Below are positions 23,632-31,198 of a DNA stretch of 34,157 nt, one piece after another (within the stretch, counting starts at the first letter, position 1; every line of letters begins with the position of its first letter). This DNA comes from a virus, in IMG/VR virus record IMGVR_UViG_3300027899_000003, positions 1 to 34,157 of that record. One strand, given 5' to 3'. Made by a program: the position numbers and the translations under genes. Below the pieces are notes generated by a model. That model ran no database searches. It worked only from the letters and a program-made list of their open reading frames with translations, and was not told the DNA's origin.

Positions 23632-24853
23632 TGCGTTTGATTATTAATGTTGGGTCTAACTTCTTCATTCTATCAATGATTACTTGGCAATACTTTGGGT
23701 CTAATTCCATTCCGTAACATTTGCGTTTAAGTTGGTGTGATGCTACCATTGTTGTGCCTGTGCCAAGAAATTGGTCAAGAATTATATCATTTGCTTTTGT
23801 AAATTGTAATGACCATTCCGGTAAATCAATTGGAAAGGTAGCAGCGTGAACATTTGAAAATTCATTATTTCTATTTGGTGCTCCACGATATATATTTGGA
23901 ACTGTTCCTCTAAAATTACCATTTGGTATTGCTCTACTTGCGTTTTCTTTTGAAGATATAAAAAACATATACTCCCAAGCAGATGTCATTACATTTTCAG
24001 CCATTGCAGGAGCACCGTGTCCTTTATCCCAAATTGCTACATCAATAAAATTGTTTTTGTATTGATACAAATACTCAATCAAAGCAATTTTATTTCCTGC
24101 AAGACTTTGAATATTACAAACTAAATATTCAGAATGTATTAATGCATTATTAGTAAATCCGATAAGCAAATCTAAATAATTAGATTGTGTTTGATTATCA
24201 TTATATTCATTATACTTATTATCAGTTGTATGTGTATTTCCACTTAAAGATTCGCTTTTTCCTGCATTATATGGTGGACTTGTAAAAGCTATTTGAGCCT
24301 TTTGCCCATCCATCAACTTTGCCACAGCATCGCTATCAGTTGAATCCCCACAAAGCAAACGATGTTCTCCTATCTCAAATAAATCACCAAGCACAATATC
24401 GGTTTCAATTCCATCAGCAGGCACTTCAAAGTCATCTTCTTTTGCTTCTAATTTCGTAGCAACATCAATCCCCCACTCAACGCAAACCGCTTCACCCAGT
24501 TCGGCCTCAATCAATTCAGCATCAAACACGATGTTAGCCTTTGCAGATGCGTTATCAGCCAATGCCATCTCTCTGCCTTGTGGAGAATCTAAATCAATGT
24601 CTGTGCGTTTTACCGCTATTAATTGAGTGCCATCGGATTCAACAATAAGAACATCTTCAATACCAGAAAATTCAACTGACTTGTTTCCTGCGATTATACG
24701 ATTGTTTTTATCCAAAAGGATACTTCTACCTGCTCCGAACTTTTCAAACGATTTGCGTATCATTTCTGCGCCATTTTCACTACCTTTATTAAAGTTCTTG
24801 TCATCAGCAATTAGTGATGTTGCCTTGATATTTTCCGTTTGTTTACTTTTCAT
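23612..24853 (-). CDS. ParB-domain / DNA methyltransferase fusion
   Basis: A 413-residue protein. Residues about 10-110 are a ParB/Srx-like domain with RSILLDKNNRIIAGNKSVEF and a following MALADNASA. Residues about 150-400 are an amino-methyltransferase: DLFEIGEHRLLCGDS, catalytic TSPPYN at 191-196 and SAM-binding DQFLGTGTT at 360-368, ending CYGMELDPKYCQVIIDRM. Such fusions are common in phages just before terminase and probably protect phage DNA or mark it for packaging. This is the phage's own second methyltransferase, distinct from the cassette-borne one. Confidence 0.92.
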   Translation of the reverse strand: MKSKQTENIKATSLIADDKNFNKGSENGAEMIRKSFEKFGAGRSILLDKNNRIIAGNKSVEFSGIEDVLIVESDGTQLIAVKRTDIDLDSPQGREMALADNASAKANIVFDAELIEAELGEAVCVEWGIDVATKLEAKEDDFEVPADGIETDIVLGDLFEIGEHRLLCGDSTDSDAVAKLMDGQKAQIAFTSPPYNAGKSESLSGNTHTTDNKYNEYNDNQTQSNYLDLLIGFTNNALIHSEYLVCNIQSLAGNKIALIEYLYQYKNNFIDVAIWDKGHGAPAMAENVMTSAWEYMFFISSKENASRAIPNGNFRGTVPNIYRGAPNRNNEFSNVHAATFPIDLPEWSLQFTKANDIILDQFLGTGTTMVASHQLKRKCYGMELDPKYCQVIIDRMKKLDPTLIIKRNGNTIT

Positions 24854-24869
24854 ACCACAAAGATAAGTA

Positions 24870-25217
24870 TTATTTTAATAAGCTTAATATTAGTGATTGA
24901 AACTCCTCAAGTGACCTTACGATGTGATATTGAAAACCATTGCTTGTAACCAACCATTGCCATTCTTTTTGCCCTGCTGATTGCACACCATCAGATGTTT
25001 TGAATTCAATCATAAACGCTTTGGCATCGTAATAAAGCACCATATCACTTCTGCCAGCTATTAGACCTTTTGCTTTATTTCTTGCACCATCAATTTTGTT
25101 CTTGCTATTGTTTAGGTTATAGCATAGCAAACCACGATGTTGTGGGTATGTGTTGTGAAACCAAACAAAGCAATCACTTTGTATTTTATCCTCCGACTGC
25201 TTCTTTTCTTTTTGCAT
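24870..25217 (-). CDS. VRR-NUC-type nuclease
   Basis: A 115-residue protein of the PD-(D/E)XK class: KGLIAGRSDMVLYYDAKAFM (about residues 49-68) carries the catalytic Asp of GRSDM, then IEFKTSDGVQSAGQKEW gives the E-x-K pair and the Q of the VRR-NUC pattern. These small stand-alone nucleases in phages are thought to resolve branched DNA in replication or recombination. The gene overlaps the helicase gene by 32 bases, so nuclease and helicase are produced together. Confidence 0.85.
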   Translation of the reverse strand: MQKEKKQSEDKIQSDCFVWFHNTYPQHRGLLCYNLNNSKNKIDGARNKAKGLIAGRSDMVLYYDAKAFMIEFKTSDGVQSAGQKEWQWLVTSNGFQYHIVRSLEEFQSLILSLLK

Positions 25218-26676
25218 TTAACAAAGTTATAATAAAATCTTGATGCCACCTATTATTTTGCTTTTCATATTTTTTGCACCAAACAGATAGCTGCTCACCT
25301 GCCATCTTAACTGAATGCTCATGCGTTGTTGTTGGCAAATGTTTTAACTCATATTGAATGATGTGGTCGCAAATTTTGTGCAATACTGCATAAGGTTTCC
25401 AACTACGCTCTTCGGCTAATTGAAATAAGTGTTGTGTAGGTATATTCATTGGTTTTTCTCTCGTTAGTTTTACAAGTTGTTTTATTTGTTCTTCTGCTTC
25501 TTGTGCTTTTCTCTCCTCTTCAAAATCGTGACCACAACTTTCGCATTTTACTTTTCTTGTATGCTGAAGATGACCACAATTTGGACACTCCTTAACTGGT
25601 GACATTCCAACACTTTTATTTTCTTTTTTCGTTCCATTTTTAAAATATGTTTGCCAATCAAAAAAATCAGTATATTGACCATGCCTTGCAGTATTTTTAC
25701 CCAAATCAATAACAGTAAATTTGCTTTTATTTTCGCTTGTTCTGCTACCTCTACCAATCATTTGCAGGTATAGTGATAAAGATTTGGTTGCTCGGTTAAG
25801 TATTATAGTTTCAATTGTTGGCTCATCAAATCCAGCAGTCAACACACCCACATTGCAAATTATTGCATCAGGTTCTTCCTTAAACTTTTGCAGAATTTCA
25901 GCGCGTTCTTTTTTTTCCGTTTCACCAGTTATGCTATAAACATTCAAGCCCTCAAATAATAAAGAAGTATAAACTGCATCGTTGTGTTTTAAATTCACAT
26001 TGAATATTAGCGTTTTTTTACCTGCTGATAATTTCCAATAGCTTTCGATTACATTATTAACCATCTTTTCGCTTGAGTAAAATTCCTCCATTTGCTTTTC
26101 ATCAAATTCACCGCCTTTAATTTTAAACTTTTGCGCTGCCACCAAATCAGATGCAAATCCGTAGGCATCACAATCAAGCAAATGATTGTTATCAATTAAA
26201 TCGGTAATGGTAACTGGTTGCAATAGTTCATTATAATAGTTTGCCAATGGGTATTCATTAATCGGTGTTGCAGTAACACCCAACACTTTGCAATTTTCTT
26301 GCTCAAAGAATGGCATTTTCTTAAAGTTACCGATGTGACACTCATCAATAATTACTAATCCAAATTTAGGCAATATCTTTATTCTTTTGTTTACTGTTTC
26401 CACCATGCCAACATAATAAGCATAGTCATTGGGTATTGATTTAATACCTGCTTCAATTAAGAAACAACGCTCACCTAAACTATTTTTTGCTTGTTGTAGT
26501 AATTCATTACGATGCACTAAAATTAACACACTTGTAATATTTTCTGCATAATGCCTTTTGGCTACTTCGCAAAAAGTAAAAGTTTTGCCTGATCCAGTTG
26601 GCATTTGTAGCGCGACATTCTTATTTTGATTGCCCTCAATTAATGCTATTGCTTTTTTTTGGTATTCTCTTAACAT
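25186..26676 (-). CDS. DEAH-box superfamily 2 helicase with zinc ribbon
   Basis: A 496-residue helicase. Motif I MPTGSGKT at residues 25-32, motif II DECH at 111-114, motif III VTATP near 134, motif V about 280-290 (NVGVLTAGFDEP), motif VI MIGRGSR near 315. Residues about 365-395 form a zinc ribbon CPNCGH...CESCGHDF, an unusual addition to phage helicases of this class, probably for DNA binding. The type is close to RecQ/RadD-like phage helicases. It starts 197 bases after the primase stop, next to the repeat-rich gap. Confidence 0.9.
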   Translation of the reverse strand: MLREYQKKAIALIEGNQNKNVALQMPTGSGKTFTFCEVAKRHYAENITSVLILVHRNELLQQAKNSLGERCFLIEAGIKSIPNDYAYYVGMVETVNKRIKILPKFGLVIIDECHIGNFKKMPFFEQENCKVLGVTATPINEYPLANYYNELLQPVTITDLIDNNHLLDCDAYGFASDLVAAQKFKIKGGEFDEKQMEEFYSSEKMVNNVIESYWKLSAGKKTLIFNVNLKHNDAVYTSLLFEGLNVYSITGETEKKERAEILQKFKEEPDAIICNVGVLTAGFDEPTIETIILNRATKSLSLYLQMIGRGSRTSENKSKFTVIDLGKNTARHGQYTDFFDWQTYFKNGTKKENKSVGMSPVKECPNCGHLQHTRKVKCESCGHDFEEERKAQEAEEQIKQLVKLTREKPMNIPTQHLFQLAEERSWKPYAVLHKICDHIIQYELKHLPTTTHEHSVKMAGEQLSVWCKKYEKQNNRWHQDFIITLLNAKRKEAVGG

Positions 26677-26873
26677 AATTTTATTGTTACAGATTTTTTT
26701 ATGTGTTGCAAATGTGAAACACTTGATTTTATTGGTTATTAGTTACTATGTTACAGATTACAGATTATTATCATTATTTTACTTACTACACTATACACAC
26801 ACACACGCACACACGCACATATTATTTTATATGGAGTATAGTAAAAACGCAAAATGTGTGTAATCTGTAACAT
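26677..26873. other. Repeat-rich helicase/primase gap; candidate replication origin
   Basis: This 197-base gene-free stretch holds a perfect 15-bp inverted repeat, ATGTTACAGATTACA (26748-26762) and TGTAATCTGTAACAT (26859-26873), the second ending right at the primase stop codon. A third GTTACAGATT is at 26686-26695. Between them are an AC-rich microsatellite (about 26791-26819) and AT-rich DNA, and the 11-mer ATTAGTTACTA at 26738-26748. Iteron-like repeats, an AT-rich stretch and a place between primase and helicase fit an origin; a terminator or operator is the alternative. No strong promoter for the helicase is seen. Confidence 0.45.
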
Positions 26874-28994
26874 TTAAAAAGTATCTAATTGATTGTCAAT
26901 AGTATAACTTGTTACACTTCCTTTGATTTTTATCTCATAAGCACGAATGGTCTTTGAACCAGTCCTCATAACTTGCTGAAAATACCCACATTTTTTCAAA
27001 GCCTGCCCCATTCGTTTGGTGTTAGTTTTAAAAGTTGGGTGTAATTTTTGCAATTCAAGGATGACATCGGTGTTTGTCATTTTGGATGTTGGGTCATTTT
27101 GAATGTGTCTATTTATCAATTCAACTTCGCTCATTACTTCGATGTTTTTTTCGTTTGCTTTGTTCAAATATTCGATTTCTCTTTTAGTAAGAAACCAAGC
27201 CTCTTTATCTGCTTTCCATTCGTTGTATAGTTCTATAAATAGTTTGTCCTTATCAATAGTTATGTAAGCTTCAAAATCAAAGCTAATTAAGTTTATTGGT
27301 ATAATTCGCCTGTTACCAGTTGGGTCATTGATTACTTCAGCATCATTTGATGTGCCACCTAATACCGCCAAACGCAGCAGGTCTTCAGATACTCTGCCAT
27401 AGGGCATACGAATAGAGAATGTTTGCTGGCTGCTCATACGTTTAAGTTTTGTGGCATCTTTTTTTGATTTACCTCCAAACTCATCATCCACAATCAACCA
27501 CTTTTTAGTCATTAAAATTTCTGAATCTTTGCCCTCATCCAAGTTACTTTCAGCATAAAATTTGCGTAATTTTTTCGGGAGCAGGTTTCTAAAAAATTCA
27601 GTTTTTTTAATTCCTTGCTCACCAGCTATGACTAAAATCATTAGCGAATAAGTGCCATAAGCAGAACCAATCAATCCTAATAACCACTTTTTTAGGTATG
27701 TATCTAAATAATCATCAAAATTATAAACACCATCATTCTCATAGATTAGTTGCTCAATCTCAAAACACTTTTTTAGCTTGTCAAATTCATTATCAGTTGT
27801 CAGATGTGAATTATGTTCAAACCAATCTTTTATAGGATTATACGATGTGCTATTGTCTTTATTTTGAATTAGGGTAAACACTTTGTCCTTTGAAATTCCA
27901 TCATCAATTTTTTGCCAAACTTTAGTGTAGAAATTAGCTAAAATTCTGTCGGTCATTTCCTCACCATTAAATTCAAAGTTGCGTGTTATTTCATTAAATT
28001 TTACATTGTTTAATTTGATAAGTTCAATGATGTTATCTATCTCATTTTTTTCCTTTGTGTTTTCTGATTTGGGAATAAACGCTTCAGCCTCTGCCAATGG
28101 AATGTTTAGCATTTTTAATGCTTCTTGCGGATTATCAGATAACTTAACAATGCTCTTTATTTTCTCTGTCCTTTCAGATGTTGTGCTGATACCTGCTTGG
28201 CGAAAAATATAGTAAACAGATGCAATGCTCACACCAGTTCCGCTACGTTGCAAAGCTATATTGTAATCACGTTCTGCTTGTCTGTGAGAATATTTTGGTG
28301 ATGCTTGGCAAAGTGAATGAAAGTAATTGCGACCACTTTCACTAAATTCTTGGGTCAAAGCAAATGCCAAACGTATGTAATCCTCATAATTATCGAAAAG
28401 GTTCATTGATGCTGCCTTAACTACCATTTCATCAAAATCAGTTTTAATTACAACTGGCTTTGGCTTTGGTTTGTCTTTTTTCTTTAAGTAGGTCTTAAAT
28501 TGTTTAGATTTCTTGTTAATGTAGATGTCTGGGTCATAAGATACAAATCTTAATCTGCTTGTATCCTTACAACTTTTATCCAACACAATAGAAAACTGCA
28601 CCATAAAATATTGCTCTAAAGAAAGAAACGCATCTAAATGCCTTGCACCATCTATACGAATAAAAACTGCATAGCCATTACCAGATAGTGAACGATGCAC
28701 AGAGTAAACGTATTCATTACGTTTTATTCTTTCAATGTCAACATCAGCTATTTGGTCTTTAGCATCAATATCTAAACAAATAAATCCACTATGTTCAAGT
28801 AATTTACTTGCTGCACGTTCTTTAAAACTACCTGATGCAGTTACACAAGTAGTTAACTCTTTTTGTGTTCTGCCTGCACGAAAGTTTAGCACCTCATCTT
28901 GCCACCTACCATTTTTAATGCCATCAAAATACTCATCCACCTCAATGCTGGCATCTGATTGGTTACTCTTTGCACTCTTAAATAATGATATCAT
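26874..28994 (-). CDS. Primase-helicase, VirE_N / PriCT_2 / VirE-like
   Basis: A 706-residue replication protein from the ATG at 28992-28994; an upstream in-frame TTG at 29037-29039 lies inside the folded leader and is rejected. Residues about 30-160 resemble VirE_N (BT4734-like) primase parts with FICLDIDAKD at about 71-80. About 190-270 resemble PriCT_2 (YIRLAFALTQEF). About 430-600 are a VirE/D5-like ATPase with Walker A GEQGIKKT at 458-465 and Walker B KWLIVDDEF at 498-506. It would start and unwind phage DNA replication, acting with the nearby SSB-like, RecT-like and helicase proteins. Confidence 0.88.
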   Translation of the reverse strand: MISLFKSAKSNQSDASIEVDEYFDGIKNGRWQDEVLNFRAGRTQKELTTCVTASGSFKERAASKLLEHSGFICLDIDAKDQIADVDIERIKRNEYVYSVHRSLSGNGYAVFIRIDGARHLDAFLSLEQYFMVQFSIVLDKSCKDTSRLRFVSYDPDIYINKKSKQFKTYLKKKDKPKPKPVVIKTDFDEMVVKAASMNLFDNYEDYIRLAFALTQEFSESGRNYFHSLCQASPKYSHRQAERDYNIALQRSGTGVSIASVYYIFRQAGISTTSERTEKIKSIVKLSDNPQEALKMLNIPLAEAEAFIPKSENTKEKNEIDNIIELIKLNNVKFNEITRNFEFNGEEMTDRILANFYTKVWQKIDDGISKDKVFTLIQNKDNSTSYNPIKDWFEHNSHLTTDNEFDKLKKCFEIEQLIYENDGVYNFDDYLDTYLKKWLLGLIGSAYGTYSLMILVIAGEQGIKKTEFFRNLLPKKLRKFYAESNLDEGKDSEILMTKKWLIVDDEFGGKSKKDATKLKRMSSQQTFSIRMPYGRVSEDLLRLAVLGGTSNDAEVINDPTGNRRIIPINLISFDFEAYITIDKDKLFIELYNEWKADKEAWFLTKREIEYLNKANEKNIEVMSEVELINRHIQNDPTSKMTNTDVILELQKLHPTFKTNTKRMGQALKKCGYFQQVMRTGSKTIRAYEIKIKGSVTSYTIDNQLDTF

Positions 28995-29099
28995 TTTATA
29001 TAAATTAAATAAGCCCCTATCGAGATGCGCCACCGCCAAGAGGCTGCATCAAGATAAGGGCTATGCTATTAATAATTTCTTTCAAGTTGGCGGTTATTT
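28995..29099 (-). promoter_or_regulatory. Structured leader of the primase-helicase mRNA
   Basis: A leader of about 105 nt. Arms at plus 29012-29028 and 29046-29062 pair over 14 of 17 positions around a 17-base loop, and this hairpin is followed in mRNA sense by the T-rich TTATTTAATTT, so it may act as a terminator. The 5' end of the mRNA has ACCGCCAA on the sense strand opposite plus 29087-29094 (TTGGCGGT), and this pairs with TTGGCGGT from the loop (plus 29033-29040). That gives an alternative fold: an attenuator-like or riboregulated leader. No known RNA family is recognised. Confidence 0.5.
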
Positions 29100-29105
29100 C
29101 GTTTG

Positions 29106-29137
29106 CAAATATAAGTAATAATTACTTAATCTGCAAA
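29106..29137 (-). promoter_or_regulatory. Promoter of the primase-helicase gene, leftward
   Basis: On the minus strand TTTG (plus 29134-29137), a 20-base spacer, then TATATTTG (plus 29106-29113). A 17-bp palindrome, TAAGTAAT-A-ATTACTTA (29112-29128), fills most of the spacer, so a repressor would block it directly. The -33 element lies in the last codons of the Gp157-like gene. Confidence 0.6.
29112..29128. promoter_or_regulatory. Palindromic operator inside the primase promoter
   Basis: TAAGTAAT-A-ATTACTTA is a perfect 8-bp dyad around one central base, located between the -33 and -7 elements. Half-sites resemble those of the dyad at 14896-14924 (AGTTACT/AGTAACT) but are one base shorter and have different spacing, so the same or a different regulator may bind. 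Palindromes arise easily in AT-rich DNA; placement in the spacer is what makes it notable. Confidence 0.45.
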
Positions 29138-29616
29138 TTACGATGTGTTGCAATGCTGCAACCAGTAACTTCAACACCATCCTTTAATGCTGCCTTAATT
29201 GCAGCCTTATCGGCTTGTTCGGTAACCTTTACCACCTTGAATGCAGCAGGCAAAGCATTCACATCCTCCACCTCAACTGATTCAGATTTGCGAAAATTAA
29301 TCTTTACCAATGGTGTTTTGATTTCCTCAATCTGGAATGTGTCCATTGCGTGTTTGATTCGCTCCTTAAGGTATTCAGATGCCTTTTCACGCTGCTTCTT
29401 TAAGTTTTGCAACCTCTTTATTTCAGCATCAATAATGTCAACATCAGCATCCATTTGCTTGATTACAAAAGAATAAGCTACTGATTTGTTTTGCAGTTGT
29501 TCTTCTGTGATTGCTAACTGCTCTTCTAAAAGCGGGGTAAGTTCCCCGCCATTTTCGATTAATTCTTCTGCTAATTGGTTATAGCTTTGCTCAATTTGAT
29601 AGATTGTTAGTTTCAT
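29122..29616 (-). CDS. Gp157-like (Siphovirus Gp157 family) protein
   Basis: A 164-residue protein with the build of Gp157: a long N-terminal helical coiled coil (YNQLAEELIENGGELTPLLE, then DADVDIIDAEIKRLQNLKKQ) and the conserved C-terminal domain with IEEIKTPLVKINFRKSESVE (about residues 96-115) followed by ALPAAFKVVKV. Members accompany phage recombination genes and have been linked to resistance functions in phage. It overlaps the RecT-like gene by one base (TAATG). Confidence 0.85.
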   Translation of the reverse strand: MKLTIYQIEQSYNQLAEELIENGGELTPLLEEQLAITEEQLQNKSVAYSFVIKQMDADVDIIDAEIKRLQNLKKQREKASEYLKERIKHAMDTFQIEEIKTPLVKINFRKSESVEVEDVNALPAAFKVVKVTEQADKAAIKAALKDGVEVTGCSIATHRNLQIK

Positions 29617-30290
29617 TATTGTGCTGGTGTTAACTTGTTTTTCATATCATCCTTTGCAGCTAATACTCGTAGGTCAGTTTTTTGGTTAAGGGTTAATTTC
29701 TTCCAAACTGCTTTGATTTCATCTAACGAAACACACACTTGAATGTCATTAATAATCTCATCAATAGTGATGTCAACTTCAACGTGAGTAACTTCTTCAG
29801 TTGTCACTACTTGCATTTCCTCTGGCACATAAACTGGACCGCTAAAGATGTCCGGACAATACCATTTCACTCCATTGCTTATAGCCCTTGCAAATAGCAT
29901 ATTCTTTGGGAATTTGTCGATATTCTTGGTTAATGCTTTTTTAGCATCTTCAATAGTGAATGTGCTATTACCAATCTTTGTGTTACCTTGATAGAAATCT
30001 ATGCTGCAAACCTTTTCAGATGCTTCTACAACACGATAGTCATACTTGCCACTACCTTTTAATCTTGATGCAATTAAACCAGCACCTATTGTCGGTTTAC
30101 CTTGAATGATGTGGATACCAGTCATCGCAGCAAATGGAGGGATACCGATTTCTTGCCCTGCTTGAATCTTCACTATTGCTTGGGCTGCTGATTTTGTGTC
30201 TGCAAACATTCCACTCTCTGCGAATGCTTTGGCCAAATTCATAAGTTCTGAAATTGGCAGTTGTTGTACTATTGAAACTTGTGTGTTCAT
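29616..30290 (-). CDS. RecT-like single-strand annealing protein
   Basis: A 224-residue protein with the RecT-like signature: LMNLAKAFAESGMFADTKSA (about residues 17-36), AIVKIQAGQEIGIPPFAAMT (42-61) and GKPTIGAGLIASRLKGSG (68-85). This family pairs complementary single strands in phage recombination. The C-terminal 55 residues (EVDITIDEIINDIQVCV) are helical and probably oligomerisation or partner binding. The gene sits between the DUF3127-like OB-fold gene and Gp157, a common phage recombination set. Confidence 0.85.
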   Translation of the reverse strand: MNTQVSIVQQLPISELMNLAKAFAESGMFADTKSAAQAIVKIQAGQEIGIPPFAAMTGIHIIQGKPTIGAGLIASRLKGSGKYDYRVVEASEKVCSIDFYQGNTKIGNSTFTIEDAKKALTKNIDKFPKNMLFARAISNGVKWYCPDIFSGPVYVPEEMQVVTTEEVTHVEVDITIDEIINDIQVCVSLDEIKAVWKKLTLNQKTDLRVLAAKDDMKNKLTPAQ

Positions 30291-30311
30291 TTTGTTAGTT
30301 GTTTTTAAGGG

Positions 30312-30641
30312 TTAAAATAAATTATCGTCTGAAATCGATGTTGTACTTGGTACTGATTCCGTAAATGGGTTAGCATCAACCTTCCAACAAACTATGGTAT
30401 TAAATACCTTAACTTCACCTTGTGGACTGGTCCATTCTCTGCCACGAATGTTGATGTGCGCTTCAATGTCTTGACCAACTTTCAAATCATCTGCTATTGA
30501 GCAGGCTTTTTGTTGTAGTTCAATTGATACGATTTGCGGATAAGTGTCTGCTGTTGTTAAGATTAGTTCCCTCTTTGAGAACTTTCCATCACTAACTGTT
30601 TGCGTTGCGCCAATGCGCTTGATTTGTCCTTTGATTGTCAT
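30312..30641 (-). CDS. DUF3127-like OB-fold protein with SSB-type tail
   Basis: A 109-residue OB-fold protein of the DUF3127 type. N-terminal strands IKGQIKRIGATQTVSDGKFS lead to SKRELILTTADTYPQIVSIE, VGQDIEAHINIRGREW and FNTIVCWKVDA. The last residues, SISDDNLF, are an acidic-hydrophobic tip like the C-terminal tail of SSB (DDDIPF), which recruits partner proteins. It probably binds single-stranded DNA during phage recombination. The start has an AAAAACAAACACAATG leader as in other early genes. Confidence 0.75.
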   Translation of the reverse strand: MTIKGQIKRIGATQTVSDGKFSKRELILTTADTYPQIVSIELQQKACSIADDLKVGQDIEAHINIRGREWTSPQGEVKVFNTIVCWKVDANPFTESVPSTTSISDDNLF

Positions 30642-30652
30642 TGTGTTTGTTT

Positions 30653-30964
30653 TTATTGATTGTGAGTATTAACTTTTGGCTTATATAAAAATTGGTCTAA
30701 TATGACCTCAACAAAAGATGGGTTAGTGATGATATCCTTACCACCTATTTCAAGTTCCCAGTTGTCATTCTCCCTTGCACAGCCACAAACTTTCATTATC
30801 CAGTTTGCTTTATGCAGTTCGAATGATGCTTCGAGGTCGCCCTCATCATTCCAAACGTAAAATGTTTTGCTGTCGCTTTCATACTCGATTCGCATTTGGC
30901 TGCCATCGATTTTCCAAGTTGTTACGCTTGTAATTGTTTTTGTGATGTTTTGATGTGTGTTCAT
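30653..30964 (-). CDS. Hypothetical protein
   Basis: A 103-residue protein, mixed beta with aromatic residues: TSVTTWKIDGSQMRIEYESD at the start, MKVCGCARENDNWELEIGG about residues 52-70, and VEVILDQFLYKP at the end. No domain recognised; the CGC motif could be a metal or disulfide site. In the early leftward operon, 11 bases upstream of the OB-fold gene and two bases after a 57-residue gene. Probably a host-takeover or recombination accessory protein, unproven. Confidence 0.65.
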   Translation of the reverse strand: MNTHQNITKTITSVTTWKIDGSQMRIEYESDSKTFYVWNDEGDLEASFELHKANWIMKVCGCARENDNWELEIGGKDIITNPSFVEVILDQFLYKPKVNTHNQ

Positions 30965-30966
30965 TT

Positions 30967-31140
30967 TTAAGATAGATTTTGGATTAGTTCTGTGTAAAAT
31001 TCGTGTGAGAAATCAAGTATTTTTTTTGTGTCGGAGTCAATAATGTCGGTTACCATATAACCTGCATTTATTCCGCATTCGATGTCTGCTGGCTCCCATT
31101 CAAATGTGATGGTGAGGTTGATAGTTTTAGTTTTTGGCAT
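30967..31140 (-). CDS. Small hypothetical early protein
   Basis: A 57-residue open frame (starts MPKTKTINLTITFEWEPADI, ends TELIQNLS) that fills the gap between two early genes and stops two bases before the next ATG. Its leader AAAAACACACACAATG matches that of the 186-residue gene upstream, which supports translation. It is a beta start with a helical end; function unknown. Confidence 0.65.
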   Translation of the reverse strand: MPKTKTINLTITFEWEPADIECGINAGYMVTDIIDSDTKKILDFSHEFYTELIQNLS

Positions 31141-31170
31141 TGTGTGTGTTTTTAGTGTTAGTTTTTAAAT

Positions 31171-31187
31171 GGGGGTGTTTAGCCCCC
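31171..31187. terminator. G/C hairpin between early genes
   Basis: GGGGG (31171-31175) pairs with CCCCC (31183-31187) over a 7-base loop. In the direction of the genes (leftward) it is followed by ATTTAAAAAC, a poor U tract, so it could be a weak attenuator or an RNA-stability hairpin. Rightward it is followed by TTGTTTGTTTTTT, but no rightward gene is known there. Confidence 0.5.
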
Positions 31188-31198
31188 TTGTTTGTTTT

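Noticed and set aside
24858-24865. TATCTTTG -7-like box before the ParB-methyltransferase gene
   Set aside because: No TTTG 19 to 20 bases upstream, and the transcript would begin almost at the ATG.
26791-26819. AC-rich microsatellite as a CRISPR-like or transposon feature
   Set aside because: A simple sequence repeat with no spacer structure; it is reported only as part of the origin candidate.
29037-29039. TTG start extending the primase by 15 residues
   Set aside because: It lies inside the leader hairpin; the ATG at 28994 begins the conserved part.
31171-31187. Strong rightward terminator at the G/C hairpin
   Set aside because: The U-rich side faces a direction with no known transcript, so it is listed only as a hairpin with uncertain role.
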